In this document: positions 63,878-64,000 of the stretch, in pieces
How the letters are laid out: every line of letters starts with the position of its first letter
Numbering within the stretch: the stretch's first letter is position 1
DNA from: Tetrahymena elliotti 4EA
Taxonomy: Eukaryota; Ciliophora; Oligohymenophorea; Hymenostomatida; Tetrahymenidae
Assembly: GCA_000231825.2 (NCBI GenBank)
Contig: JH720303.1
Location: 1,202,574 to 1,266,573, forward strand
Direction of reading: 5' to 3'
DNA: 64,000 nucleotides
The notes under the pieces: model-generated
What the model was told of the DNA's origin: nothing
The model's database searches: none
The model's input: only the letters and a program-made list of their open reading frames with translations
Program-made: the position numbers and the translations under genes

Positions 63878-64000
63878 AAACAACATACAAATGCATGCAT
63901 CTTAGATATTTATTATTAAACCTATATCTCAGCTTAATCAATTTATAAAAATCCCCTTATATAAAATATTCAACACTAATACATTTTATTTTTAAATAAT

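Noticed and set aside
1..64000. tRNA, rRNA, telomere repeats, chromosome-breakage sequence, CRISPR, transposase
   Set aside because: Looked for by eye on both strands. No GC-rich cloverleaf, no GGGGTT/CCCCAA array, no 15-base breakage consensus and no transposase-like frame was found. A covariance-model or HMM scan would be needed to exclude them fully.

Overview
The window looks like an internal stretch of a ciliate macronuclear chromosome, most likely Tetrahymena or a close relative. It is extremely AT-rich. Genes are split by short AT-rich GT...AG introns. In every recognisable gene TAA and TAG occur in frame, where glutamine fits, and every gene I could follow to its end stops at TGA. I saw no telomeric (CCCCAA/GGGGTT) tract and no recognisable chromosome-breakage sequence. 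Coordinates below come from hand splicing: a junction was accepted when the GT/AG sites and the codon phase agreed on both sides. Unresolved junctions are named in the entries.

Layout. 1-7.0 kb: a zinc-finger/coiled-coil gene and a CMGC-type protein kinase (DFG changed to DFT), both on the minus strand. A 100-base run of N (2959-3058) sits between two near-identical 2,398-bp segments; the simplest reading is two overlapping contigs that were scaffolded rather than merged. 8.4-12.0 kb: a KH-domain RNA-binding protein with RS and Asn-rich tails. 13.1-19.3 kb: a very large multi-exon Kelch-repeat gene. 22.9-46.6 kb: five minus-strand genes in a row: an Asn/Gln/Ser-rich protein, a small charged protein, a 1,146-residue coiled-coil protein, a large HP1-like protein (chromodomain plus chromoshadow domain) and a very large protein ending in an FCP1/SCP-type phosphatase. 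47.6-50.7 kb (plus): a relative of the metallo-beta-lactamase/cyclic-nucleotide-binding phosphodiesterases whose zinc motif is lost. 51.0 kb: a small gene. 52.5-54.5 kb (minus): a mitochondrial protein, perhaps mitoribosomal. 55.0-58.7 kb (minus): a galactose-binding-like plus coiled-coil protein. 60.4-63.9 kb (plus): a complete cGMP-dependent protein kinase (PKG).

Gene-poor stretches are 19.3-22.9 kb and 25.2-30.8 kb. No operon organisation is expected or seen. The themes are signalling (two cyclic-nucleotide-binding proteins within 13 kb, a second kinase, a phosphatase), chromatin (HP1-like) and RNA binding (KH). The most unusual items are the phosphodiesterase-like protein without zinc ligands, the 957-residue HP1-like protein, the DFT kinase and the apparent assembly duplication.
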